NCBI GenBank assembly: GCA_964409775.1
Contig: CAYPEI010000006.1
Span: 85,300 to 149,299, forward strand
Reading direction: 5' to 3'
Length of the DNA: 64,000 nucleotides
Source: JAHBXL01 sp964409775
Lineage (GTDB): Bacteria > Planctomycetota > Phycisphaerae > Phycisphaerales > UBA1924
Notes under the pieces: model-generated
Databases searched by the model: none
What the model saw: only the letters and a program-made list of their open reading frames with translations
Told to the model about the DNA's origin: nothing
Program-made: the position numbers and the translations under genes
Shown here: positions 51,095 to 58,737 of the stretch, one piece after another
Layout of the letters: each line of letters starts with the position of its first letter
Position numbering within the stretch: position 1 is the first letter of the stretch

Positions 51095-53458
51095 TCAGCA
51101 ACCGGCGAACCAGAGGCTGAGGAAGGCGAAGATGTCGGGCACGCCGACACCGGGCACGCCGTCGATGTCCGCGGCAGGGTCGGCCGCGAACCAGAGGCTG
51201 AGGAAGGCAAAGATGTCGGGCACATCGGCGGTTCCCGAGCCGTTCAGATCCGCAGCGCACGGCGGGTTGCCCAGGACGGTGAAGGTCCAGACGGCGTTGC
51301 CGCCGGGGAGACCATCGCCCGAGGGCAACGGTCCGGCGACGGGGCTGGCGATCTCCCCGTCGAGCGCGATGCCCGCGGCGGTGATCGCGGCATTCACGCT
51401 CACGGTGTAGTCGCCGGGCGCAAGCGTTGAGGGAATCGCGAGCGTGTACGTGCCGGTGCCCACGCCCGATGGCGGCGAGAGGGTGACCGCGCCGCCCGGC
51501 CCCGTGAGAGTGAAGTGGCTCAGCGTCGCGGTCACCGGATCGCTAAAGGTCACGGCGAGCGCGGCGGGCGATGTGCCCGCAGCAAACTCCTGCCCGGGAG
51601 CGGGCGATGCGACGACGACCTTGGGCGGGCCGGCGACGTAGGTGACCTGCGACTTGCCCTGGTTCAGGATCCAGTTGTCCGGGTCGAGGGTGACACCCGT
51701 TGCGGTCGAGCCGAGCGGGAGCAGGAAATACTGAATCGCCGCGCTGTTGAACACGGTCTGGGTCTCGGTTCCGGCCGATGTGGCGACGCGGACCTCGATC
51801 GGCATGGGGAACACGGGGTACGAAGCGCTCTGGTTCTGGCGGATGCGCAGCCGCAGGTAGGGCTGCCCGGCGATGGTCACGGCCTGCCAGCCGTATTGGT
51901 AGGTGGGAGCGCCCGGCTGATAGACCCACGGATTGAAGTACCAGGAGAGGTCCTGCCCGGCGGCGGCGCCGGCCGCGGCGATGAAGTCCTCGGTCGTGGC
52001 GCCGGAGTATTGATGGCGTGCGCGATGCTCGGCGAGGATGGCGAAGAAGGTGTCGTCGCCGACGATCTTCCGGAGCATGTGCAGCACCCAGGCGCCCTTG
52101 CGATAAGTGAAGTCGGAGGAGAAGATGCGGTTGGGGTCGGTCACGTCGGTGCAGTAGACGGTGCCGTTGACCGATCCGGGGCGCCGATTGGCCATGGCCG
52201 AGTGCAGAGCGGGCAGGCCGCTGGAGCCGGGCTTTCGCTCGAACCACAGGGCCTCGGAGTAAGTGGCGAACCCCTCGTTGAGCCAGATGTCCCGCCAGGT
52301 GCGGCAGGTCACCATGTCGCCCCACCACTGGTGGCCGAGTTCGTGCGCGGTGACGCCCTCGTCGAATGTTCCCTGCCCGGTGTTGGTCTGGTGCTCCATG
52401 CCGCCGCTGAACGGGAACTGGTAGATGCCGTATTTCTCGTTGACGAACGGGTACTCACCGAAAATGGGCCGGTAGGTGTGCAGCATCTGCACGCACTGCT
52501 CCCACGCCGCGCGGTTCGACGCGTTGTCGGAGGCGGGGTAGATGTTGAACTCCACCGGCATGGACACGCTGCCGTGGATGTAGGGAACGGTCCACGTGTT
52601 GTACGTCGTGGCGGAGAACGCGGCGAGGTAGGTTGAGAGCGGGTAGTTGGTCGCCCAGCGGTGGCGACGACGGTCGCCGCTGAGGACATCGATCCCCTGC
52701 AGGAGACCGTTGGAGACGCTTCGCAGCGCGGCCGGCGCGGTGATGGCCATGGTCATCGTGAACTTGTCGCCGTTGTCGCCGGGCTGCTGGAAGTCGCCGT
52801 CCTTGCAGGGCCACCACGTCGCGGCGTAGTACGGCTCGGAGAGCGAGGAGATCAGCGCCGAGCCGCCCTGCGTGCCGAAGGTGATCGAGCCGAACCCGCG
52901 CGACACCGCGACACCGGAGTACGTGATCGACACCGTGAACTGCTGCCCGGAGTTGACCGGCCGGAGAAGAGTGATGGTGCGGCCATAGGAGTTCGCACCC
53001 GGGGTCGAGGGCGTGACGTTGTAACTGCCGACCGAATCGGTCACGGTGCACGCCGAGATCGCGAACTGGCTGCGCAGCCGGAAGGCGAAACTCGTCAGGC
53101 CGTCCACGAGGCTCTCGATCGTGAGGATGCTGGTTCCGCTCACGGTCTCGGTCGCGGGGACGACCTCGAGCGACAGATCGCAGTGCAGCACGTCGGTGGT
53201 GTCGATCGCGCCGCGCAGGCCCATGGTCTGGTTGTCGTCGGCGTCGACGGCGTAGCCGTTCCGGGCCTCCCACAGGCGGCGCATGAAGCAGGCCTTGCCG
53301 CAGCCGGTGTGCGGGTCGAGGCCGATCGTGCAGTCATCGAACTCGGGGATGGGGTTCTGGGGTGCGGCCTGCTGCACCTGTGCGGCCGCGGCGGCCGCGA
53401 AGAGCATTCCGATCGCCAGAGACGACATGCGCAGTCCCACGGTCCACGATTCAGACAT
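51095..53458 (-). CDS. Secreted M1-family metallopeptidase with GC-dockerin
   Basis: 787 residues. AAAGGA 5 nt before the ATG at 53458 fixes the start. The signal peptide ends near AAAAAAQ. The M1 domain has SGGMEHQT (in place of GAMEN) at about 352-359 and the zinc site HELGHQWWGD at about 372-381, with the second Glu in WLNEGFATYSEALW 18 residues after the last His. The exopeptidase-type domain is followed by beta domains and a C-terminal GC-type dockerin (DVPDIFAFLSLWFAADPAAD, GVPDIFAFLSLWFAGC). It is an exported aminopeptidase or related metallopeptidase, probably kept at the cell surface by the dockerin module. The combination is informative because the cargo is a real enzyme. Confidence 0.93.
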   Translation of the reverse strand: MSESWTVGLRMSSLAIGMLFAAAAAAQVQQAAPQNPIPEFDDCTIGLDPHTGCGKACFMRRLWEARNGYAVDADDNQTMGLRGAIDTTDVLHCDLSLEVVPATETVSGTSILTIESLVDGLTSFAFRLRSQFAISACTVTDSVGSYNVTPSTPGANSYGRTITLLRPVNSGQQFTVSITYSGVAVSRGFGSITFGTQGGSALISSLSEPYYAATWWPCKDGDFQQPGDNGDKFTMTMAITAPAALRSVSNGLLQGIDVLSGDRRRHRWATNYPLSTYLAAFSATTYNTWTVPYIHGSVSMPVEFNIYPASDNASNRAAWEQCVQMLHTYRPIFGEYPFVNEKYGIYQFPFSGGMEHQTNTGQGTFDEGVTAHELGHQWWGDMVTCRTWRDIWLNEGFATYSEALWFERKPGSSGLPALHSAMANRRPGSVNGTVYCTDVTDPNRIFSSDFTYRKGAWVLHMLRKIVGDDTFFAILAEHRARHQYSGATTEDFIAAAGAAAGQDLSWYFNPWVYQPGAPTYQYGWQAVTIAGQPYLRLRIRQNQSASYPVFPMPIEVRVATSAGTETQTVFNSAAIQYFLLPLGSTATGVTLDPDNWILNQGKSQVTYVAGPPKVVVASPAPGQEFAAGTSPAALAVTFSDPVTATLSHFTLTGPGGAVTLSPPSGVGTGTYTLAIPSTLAPGDYTVSVNAAITAAGIALDGEIASPVAGPLPSGDGLPGGNAVWTFTVLGNPPCAADLNGSGTADVPDIFAFLSLWFAADPAADIDGVPGVGVPDIFAFLSLWFAGC

Positions 53459-53582
53459 CACGGTCCTTTCCAGGAATCAACGACCAAACCGCCCGAAGAC
53501 GGGATTGCGAGCCATCACCCCGAGTGGGGAGAGTGCTGTCCTGTTCGCTCCTAGCCTACCTCAGGTTCTGCCCGAGGCCCGC

Positions 53583-54455
53583 ATGAACGGCAAACAGTCT
53601 GAACCGGCCCCCGCATCCGCCCCGTCCGCAAACCTCCCTGTATGGGGAATGCCCGGGCGGAAATGGCTGCTTCTCACCGGGTACTGGGTCGTCCAGGGTG
53701 CGGCGGCCTACGTGATCGCGGCGGCGTGGGTGACCTTCAACTCGGAATCCGGGGGGCCGAGCCACCCGCTGTATGCGTTCGACTTCGCCGAGTTCTTCCG
53801 GTTGATGGCGAACCCGGAGTGGGCGGTCAGCGTGATCGGCGGCACTGCCGTGCTCTCGGCGATCCAGGCGGTCTTCCTGCTGCCGGTGGCCAGGCCACGG
53901 GTGGATCTGGAGACCCGCGGCATCTCGCTTCGCCTGTCGGCGGCGGCCGCGGCGGGCACGATCGCGGCCCTGTGGGCGGCGGCGCTGTGTGCGGTGCTGG
54001 GAGTGGTGCAACTGGCTGACCTGGACGTGTGGAACTCGGATGTGGATCGCACGGTTGTGGGTGTGATCCTCGGTTCGACCCTGCTGACGTGGATCGTCGC
54101 GACGCCCATGGTGCTGTCGTTCCTGGGGCGCGGCCGCCGAGAGGCCGCCCTGGCGAGGTTCGCATCGACCGTCTTCCTGGGGACGGTGGTGGAGGCGGTG
54201 GCGATCATGCCGCTGGACGTGATGATGCGGCGGAAGACGAACTGCTACTGCAACTCGGGGACGTACTGGGCCCTCTCGGTGTGCGGCACGGTCGGGCTGT
54301 TTGTGATCGGCCCGGCGATCTTTCTGCCGCTGCTGGCGCGCCGGCGGAAGCGGTGGTACGCATCGCGCTGCGATGTGTGCGGCTACGACATGGGGCCGAC
54401 CCCCGCGGCCGCCCGATGCCCGGAGTGCGGGGCCGGATGGCGCGACTCGAAATGA
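53583..54455 (+). CDS. Membrane protein with C-terminal zinc ribbon
   Basis: 290 residues. The N-terminus is Pro/Ala-rich and soluble, then about five membrane helices follow (WLLLTGYWVVQGAAAYVIAA, VSVIGGTAVLSAIQAVFLLP, AGTIAALWAAALCAVLGVV, VVGVILGSTLLTWIVATPMV, and one near the C-terminus). The tail carries a four-cysteine zinc ribbon (CDVCGYDMGPTPAAARCPEC) facing the cytoplasm if the topology is as expected. A loop before it has CYCNSGTYW. GAGG lies 5 nt before the ATG. No family was recognised. The stop codon is the first of the terminator A-tract. Confidence 0.75.
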   Translation: MNGKQSEPAPASAPSANLPVWGMPGRKWLLLTGYWVVQGAAAYVIAAAWVTFNSESGGPSHPLYAFDFAEFFRLMANPEWAVSVIGGTAVLSAIQAVFLLPVARPRVDLETRGISLRLSAAAAAGTIAALWAAALCAVLGVVQLADLDVWNSDVDRTVVGVILGSTLLTWIVATPMVLSFLGRGRREAALARFASTVFLGTVVEAVAIMPLDVMMRRKTNCYCNSGTYWALSVCGTVGLFVIGPAIFLPLLARRRKRWYASRCDVCGYDMGPTPAAARCPECGAGWRDSK

Positions 54456-54484
54456 AAAGGGCCCCCGTCCGGTGACGGGGGCCC
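54455..54484 (-). terminator. Intrinsic terminator of the GC-dockerin gene ending at 54535
   Basis: A perfect 11-pair hairpin (arms 54459-54469 and 54474-54484, 4-nt loop) is followed on the minus strand by TTTT. It nearly duplicates the terminator at 45248. It lies immediately beyond the stop of the convergent gene and may act for both strands. Confidence 0.8.
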
Positions 54485-54534
54485 TTGGTGTTGTCGCGGA
54501 CTCGTCTGCCCGGTTCAGGACCGGGCGTCAGAGA

Positions 54535-56670
54535 TTACGGGGTGCAGGGACCCTGGCCGGTGGCGAACCAGATGGAGAGGAAGGAGAAGATCGCCGGGAC
54601 GCCGCAGGTGCCGCCGTAGCAGCGGGCAGCCGGGACGAAGGCGAACCAGTCGGAGAGGAAGCAGAAGATGTCGGGGACGCCGACGCTTCCGTCGCGGCAC
54701 CAGTCGGCATCGCAGAACGCCGGCCCGCAGACCGAGCCCTGCTCGCGCAGTGTCAGAGTCCAGGAATCGAGCGTGCCGGTATCGATGCCTGCGCCGTCGC
54801 AGACTTCGAGCGTCCATGTACCCGAGGAGGACTGGCCGTCGAACGAGGAGAGCGATCCGGCGCCGGTGCCGGTGGGCGTGTAGGTTCCGACGGTCGGGCT
54901 GGCGCAGACAGCGGCCACGCCCTCATCGTCGAAGGTCACGTCCATGTTGTCGTTTGCGAGGCATGCCCGCTCCCAGACGGCAACGGTCGTCGCGCCGTGG
55001 AGGAGGCGGATGCGGAGGTCACCGATGAAGGTGTGGGTGATCTGCACGCGGACGTTGACATCGCCGACGACGAAGTTGTCGGGGACGTTGAGGGAGTCGC
55101 TGACGAAGCCGGTCGTCGCGCAGGTGTTGTCGGGGATGGCGAGGAAGGGGGTGCTGCTGTAGTCGTGCGATGTGCCGTTGCTCTCGCAGTTGGTGTTGTC
55201 GCCGCGGTAGGAGCCGCCGGCGGCGATGCACTCGGCCTCGGGGCGGACGGTGCAGACGCTGGCGATGCAGCAACCGCCGGTGGGGATGGGCGGCGCGGAG
55301 ATGTTGAGGACGAAGGCGCCGGTGGTGGCCGCGCCGAAGGCGGAGACACGGATGTGGTAGGTGGTGCCGGCGGCGAGCGTGAGCACGAGGCGCGACTGGA
55401 GGCCGCAGGCGTCGTCGTTGCAGCCGATCATGGTCAGCGCGGGGCAATCCGTGAAGACGGACAGACGGGTGTCGAACGACGAGCCGCAGGTGTCGATCGT
55501 GTACTCACCGGCGTAGATCGGGGTGAAGCGGTAGAACGCGTCGGCGCTGTCCACACCGCAGAGCAGGTTGCCCGAGGGGAGCAGGCCGACGGTCGTGCCG
55601 GCGGTGCTGGAGGGAGCGGTGACGACGGGGCCGGGGCAGCTGTCGCCCTCGAACTGCACCTGGATGTTGAACGAGCCGTTGCTCGAACGGGCCTGGGCGT
55701 CGGAGACCGTGAAGTTCACGGCCCGCGTGCCGACCGGGGAGGTCACCGTGGTGGCGAACTTGAAGACATTGTCGCCCGCGAAATCGTCGCCGTTGGTGCC
55801 GTTGTCGAACAACTGCTGGGTGGGCGATCCGCCGATGTTGGTCAGATCGGCCACGACCGCGAGGCCGGTGCTGGTCGGGTTCATTCCGGGCGTGACGGCG
55901 ACGCTGAGCGTCGTGGAGGCGCCGGAGAGCAGCGTGGCCGGGCTGGCGCTGCCGATGCCCGTCGGGTTGCTGGTGCCGGTGGGGTCTTCCCAGCACAGCG
56001 TCCAGCGGCGCAGCACGCCGGTATCACCGCCGGCGTTGTCGGACACCGTGAGGGTCCACGTCGTGTTGGCGGTCAGGCCGTTGAAGGCGGCGAGATTCAG
56101 GCCGATCGTGTCGGGCTTCCACGAGCCGGTCACGTTGTTGGTGCCCGGGGCGGCGACCTGGGGCGAGTCGTAGATCATCGCCGCGGCGTCGTCGAGCACG
56201 AACGGAACGCTGGTGGTGTTGTTGCCGAAGTTGTCGGCGCTGAAGCCGACGGTGCTGACGTTGGGCACGCCGGGACGATCGATGAGCGTGACTTCGGTGC
56301 CGCTGGCATCGTGGCGCAGGCGGGCGATGATGTCGCCCTGCCAGGTATGGGTGATGATCAACTGCGCCTTGACGTTCAGCAGCGTGGTGCCGGTGGTGGT
56401 CATCACGTCGGTGATGGTGCCCAGGTCGGCGATCGCTGTGCCTGGCGCGCGGGTGACGGAGTTGCTGCACGGGCCGCGCAGCACCGTGTTGTCGCCTTCA
56501 CCGGGGACCATGCCGTTGGCATATTCCCAATCGAGTTGGCGCTGCTTGGCGAGCAGATCGTCCATCCGCTGGGGGGCGGCCTGCTGCTGCGGGGGCGCAC
56601 CCAGCGCAGCAGATGTACCTGCGGCGACGACTGCAAGTGCAGCCGCGCCCATGAGGGTCCTGAAAACCAT
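54535..56670 (-). CDS. GC-dockerin protein with two P-domains
   Basis: 711 residues. AAAGGA 6 nt before the ATG fixes the start. The signal peptide ends near SAALGAPP. Two P/proprotein-convertase domains are recognisable by LIITHTWQGDIIARLRHDAS with TWTLTVSDNAGGDTGVLRRW, and by VQITHTFIGDLRIRLLHGAT with TWTLEVCDGAGIDTGTLDSW. Between them lie a choice-of-anchor-X-like domain and a PPC-like domain (DAFYRFTPIYAGEYTIDTCG). The GC-type dockerin closes the protein (GVPDIFCFLSDWFAFVPAAR, GVPAIFSFLSIWFATGQG). No protease domain is present, so the P-domains stand alone as binding or folding modules. Confidence 0.9.
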   Translation of the reverse strand: MVFRTLMGAAALAVVAAGTSAALGAPPQQQAAPQRMDDLLAKQRQLDWEYANGMVPGEGDNTVLRGPCSNSVTRAPGTAIADLGTITDVMTTTGTTLLNVKAQLIITHTWQGDIIARLRHDASGTEVTLIDRPGVPNVSTVGFSADNFGNNTTSVPFVLDDAAAMIYDSPQVAAPGTNNVTGSWKPDTIGLNLAAFNGLTANTTWTLTVSDNAGGDTGVLRRWTLCWEDPTGTSNPTGIGSASPATLLSGASTTLSVAVTPGMNPTSTGLAVVADLTNIGGSPTQQLFDNGTNGDDFAGDNVFKFATTVTSPVGTRAVNFTVSDAQARSSNGSFNIQVQFEGDSCPGPVVTAPSSTAGTTVGLLPSGNLLCGVDSADAFYRFTPIYAGEYTIDTCGSSFDTRLSVFTDCPALTMIGCNDDACGLQSRLVLTLAAGTTYHIRVSAFGAATTGAFVLNISAPPIPTGGCCIASVCTVRPEAECIAAGGSYRGDNTNCESNGTSHDYSSTPFLAIPDNTCATTGFVSDSLNVPDNFVVGDVNVRVQITHTFIGDLRIRLLHGATTVAVWERACLANDNMDVTFDDEGVAAVCASPTVGTYTPTGTGAGSLSSFDGQSSSGTWTLEVCDGAGIDTGTLDSWTLTLREQGSVCGPAFCDADWCRDGSVGVPDIFCFLSDWFAFVPAARCYGGTCGVPAIFSFLSIWFATGQGPCTP

Positions 56671-56934
56671 GTTCGTTCCTTTCTCTTCTCTCAACGTGCC
56701 TCGTTGTTCCCCCGGATCGATCACGGGGGACCACCACCGCGACAGTGCCTCGCCGGGCTCCGGTGCCCGGTGTCATGAATCTGCCGGTCGCAGTTGCCAA
56801 GGTTCAGAATTACCACAGTTTCCGCGGGGGAGCAACGGGAAGCCCCTGAAGATGTTCAAGTCCCTCCAGATTCCAGTCATGGTCCGTGAAGTGTTCGGAG
56901 TGCTACCCCTTTCAAACCACGAACGCCATTGCGC

Positions 56935-57591
56935 CTAGGGGTGCTCTTTCGGCCAGTGTGCCCTGATGGTCAGCGCTGCCGAGAGCCGCGACAGAAACTC
57001 CTCACGGCTGATCTCCACGACGCCGAACCTCGCGGTGTGATCGTTCGCCATCTGCACGTCGAGCAGGACAAAGCCGGCGCTGCGGAGCAGTTCCACCAGC
57101 CGCACCAGGCACACCTTGGACGCATCGGTGCCTCCGAGTTCGGGCCGGCAGAACATGCTCTCCGCGAAGAACGCGCCGCCGATCGAGACGCCGTAGATGC
57201 CCCCCGCCAGCCGCCGCTGCCCGCCGGCGCCGGTCCAGGCCTCGACCGAGTGCGCGTGCCCGGCATGATGAAGGCGCGTGTAGGCGTGGATCATCTCATC
57301 GCTGATCCAGTGCGCCGCGGCGGGCTGGCCGGGGCGCCGCGCTGCGCACTCGCGCATGACCGCCTCGAAACACTCGTCCGTCGTGAGTTCGAACGTGCCG
57401 CGACGGATCGTCCGTGCGAGAGATCGCGGGATGTGCAGTCCCCCCTCCCCGAGCGGGATGATCGCGCGAGGGTCGGGCAAGTACCAGCCGATCTCGCCCT
57501 CACGGCCGCGGCGCATGTCCGCCATGGGGAAGCAACCGGCGGAGTATGCGGCGATGAGCAGGTCGGGGGTCAGGGGTTGGTGAGTCCGCAC
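56935..57591 (-). CDS. aat: Leucyl/phenylalanyl-tRNA-protein transferase
   Basis: 218 residues. The enzyme adds Leu or Phe to N-terminal Lys/Arg and so feeds proteins to the N-end-rule protease. Conserved segments are IGWYLPDPRAIIPL, LHIPRSLARTIRRG, AHSVEAWTG, LAGGIYGVSIGGAFFAESMF and VLLDVQMANDHTARFG. It is slightly shorter at the N-terminus than typical. The GTG start has no Shine-Dalgarno; a -10-like TACTCT ends 5 nt upstream, suggesting a leaderless mRNA. Confidence 0.93.
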   Translation of the reverse strand: MRTHQPLTPDLLIAAYSAGCFPMADMRRGREGEIGWYLPDPRAIIPLGEGGLHIPRSLARTIRRGTFELTTDECFEAVMRECAARRPGQPAAAHWISDEMIHAYTRLHHAGHAHSVEAWTGAGGQRRLAGGIYGVSIGGAFFAESMFCRPELGGTDASKVCLVRLVELLRSAGFVLLDVQMANDHTARFGVVEISREEFLSRLSAALTIRAHWPKEHP

Positions 57592-57596
57592 GGGTT

Positions 57597-57602
57597 AGAG
57601 TA
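57597..57602 (-). promoter_or_regulatory. -10-like TACTCT before aat, palindromic with a plus-strand TAGAGT
   Basis: Minus-strand TACTCT ends 5 nt before the GTG of aat. The same few bases read TAGAGT on the plus strand at 57596-57601, upstream of the gene at 57633. The two promoters may overlap. Confidence 0.35.
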
Positions 57603-57632
57603 TCGTCGGCGACTTCCGCCGCGGAGACCGTG

Positions 57633-58436
57633 ATGCGCGTCCCGACTTTCGCCTTCGTCTCGATCTTCGCGTGGCCGGCGGGCTGGTCGCGCGAACAGCA
57701 GGTCGATGCCCTGGCGCGATGCGTGGGCATTGACCCGGCGGACGCGGCGTTGCGGGTCGCCAAGCCGCCGCCGCTGGCGCTCATCCGCATGGAGGAGCGT
57801 CCGGCGGGCGCGGCGGTGTGTTCACTGCGTGACCTGGGGATCGCGGCGTTTGCGCCGACGCAGAAGCAGATCGGCGGGGTCGATCGCCCGGTGCTCGCCA
57901 AGCGGCTGAGCGCGGCGCGGTCCGCACCCGAGGCGATGTACATGGTCGAGCCGTGGCGCGGGGAGGCGGTCGGGCTCCGGATGGGGGATGTCCGGCTGAT
58001 CATCCGGGCCGAGGTGGCGTCGACCCGCTCCACCGCCGGAGACCCGACGACCGTCATCAACTTCGATGCCGTCACGGGCACGATGCACATGGACCGGTTC
58101 CAGTCGCCCGCGAGAAAGACCGCGCTGACGGAGATCATCGAGGTCTACACGGCCGACGGCGCGCGCATCCGCATCGACGGCAACAAGTTCAACTTCGACG
58201 TGCTGGGGGACGACCGGGCGATGGCGGACTCGGTGAACGCCGATGCGCTGGTGAAGCGGCTGATCTCGCAGGCCCCGGGGGCGAGGGTCGATACCGGGTT
58301 CGCGGTCTTCTCGCCGCCGCCGGGCGCCGTCCGCGCGCTGGATGCCGGTGCACCGCTCGCCCGGTCGAGGATGCCCGAGTTCGAGTTCTATTCGGCCTGG
58401 CTCCATATCCTTCATCGATTGGCACTGGGCGGATGA
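57633..58436 (+). CDS. Protein of unknown function
   Basis: 267 residues; GGAG 6 nt before the ATG at 57633 is better placed than for the GTG at 57630. No family was recognised. The N-terminus (VPTFAFVSIFAWPAGWSREQ) could be a signal or anchor. Residues about 30-65 contain two Cys and an Ala/Arg-rich stretch. The second half contains alternating strands (GLRMGDVRLIIRAEVAST, TTVINFDAVTGTMHMDRFQS, IEVYTADGARIRIDGNKFNF) and a helical C-terminus with aromatic residues (FEFYSAWLHILHRLALGG). It is divergent from aat across a short shared promoter region. Confidence 0.7.
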   Translation: MRVPTFAFVSIFAWPAGWSREQQVDALARCVGIDPADAALRVAKPPPLALIRMEERPAGAAVCSLRDLGIAAFAPTQKQIGGVDRPVLAKRLSAARSAPEAMYMVEPWRGEAVGLRMGDVRLIIRAEVASTRSTAGDPTTVINFDAVTGTMHMDRFQSPARKTALTEIIEVYTADGARIRIDGNKFNFDVLGDDRAMADSVNADALVKRLISQAPGARVDTGFAVFSPPPGAVRALDAGAPLARSRMPEFEFYSAWLHILHRLALGG

Positions 58437-58481
58437 AACCCGCGCGGCATAATCCCCAAAGGTGACATCGGGAGCACGACC

Positions 58482-58712
58482 ATGGACAACACCGAACTGC
58501 TCAATCGCCTCCTGCGCGACGATGTGCTGATCCCGATCCTCGTGACGTTCGGCATCGTGTCGACGGTGCTGTTCCGCACCGTCCTTGGAGTGGTCTCGGC
58601 GGTTGTGCGCGAGCGCACGCGTCGCGAGATCGCGGCATATATCGCCGAGGGCTCCATGACGCCCGAGCAGGGCGAGAAGTTGATGAAGGCCGGGCCGAAG
58701 GGCTCGTGCTGA
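58482..58712 (+). CDS. Small membrane protein
   Basis: 76 residues with GGGAG 7 nt before the ATG. A single helix (VLIPILVTFGIVSTVLFRTV) is followed by a charged, helical segment (AVVRERTRREIAAYIAEGSM, TPEQGEKLMKAGPKG). The short C-terminal motif with TPEQGEKLMK resembles small membrane proteins found beside PspC/LiaI-like regulators, but no such gene is adjacent, so the assignment is open. Confidence 0.75.
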   Translation: MDNTELLNRLLRDDVLIPILVTFGIVSTVLFRTVLGVVSAVVRERTRREIAAYIAEGSMTPEQGEKLMKAGPKGSC

Positions 58713-58737
58713 TCGCTCCGCCGCGGGCGCCCGCGAC

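Noticed and set aside
54373..56778. 801-codon plus-strand frame
   Set aside because: It is antisense to the P-domain GC-dockerin gene, whose domains, signal peptide and terminator are all convincing.
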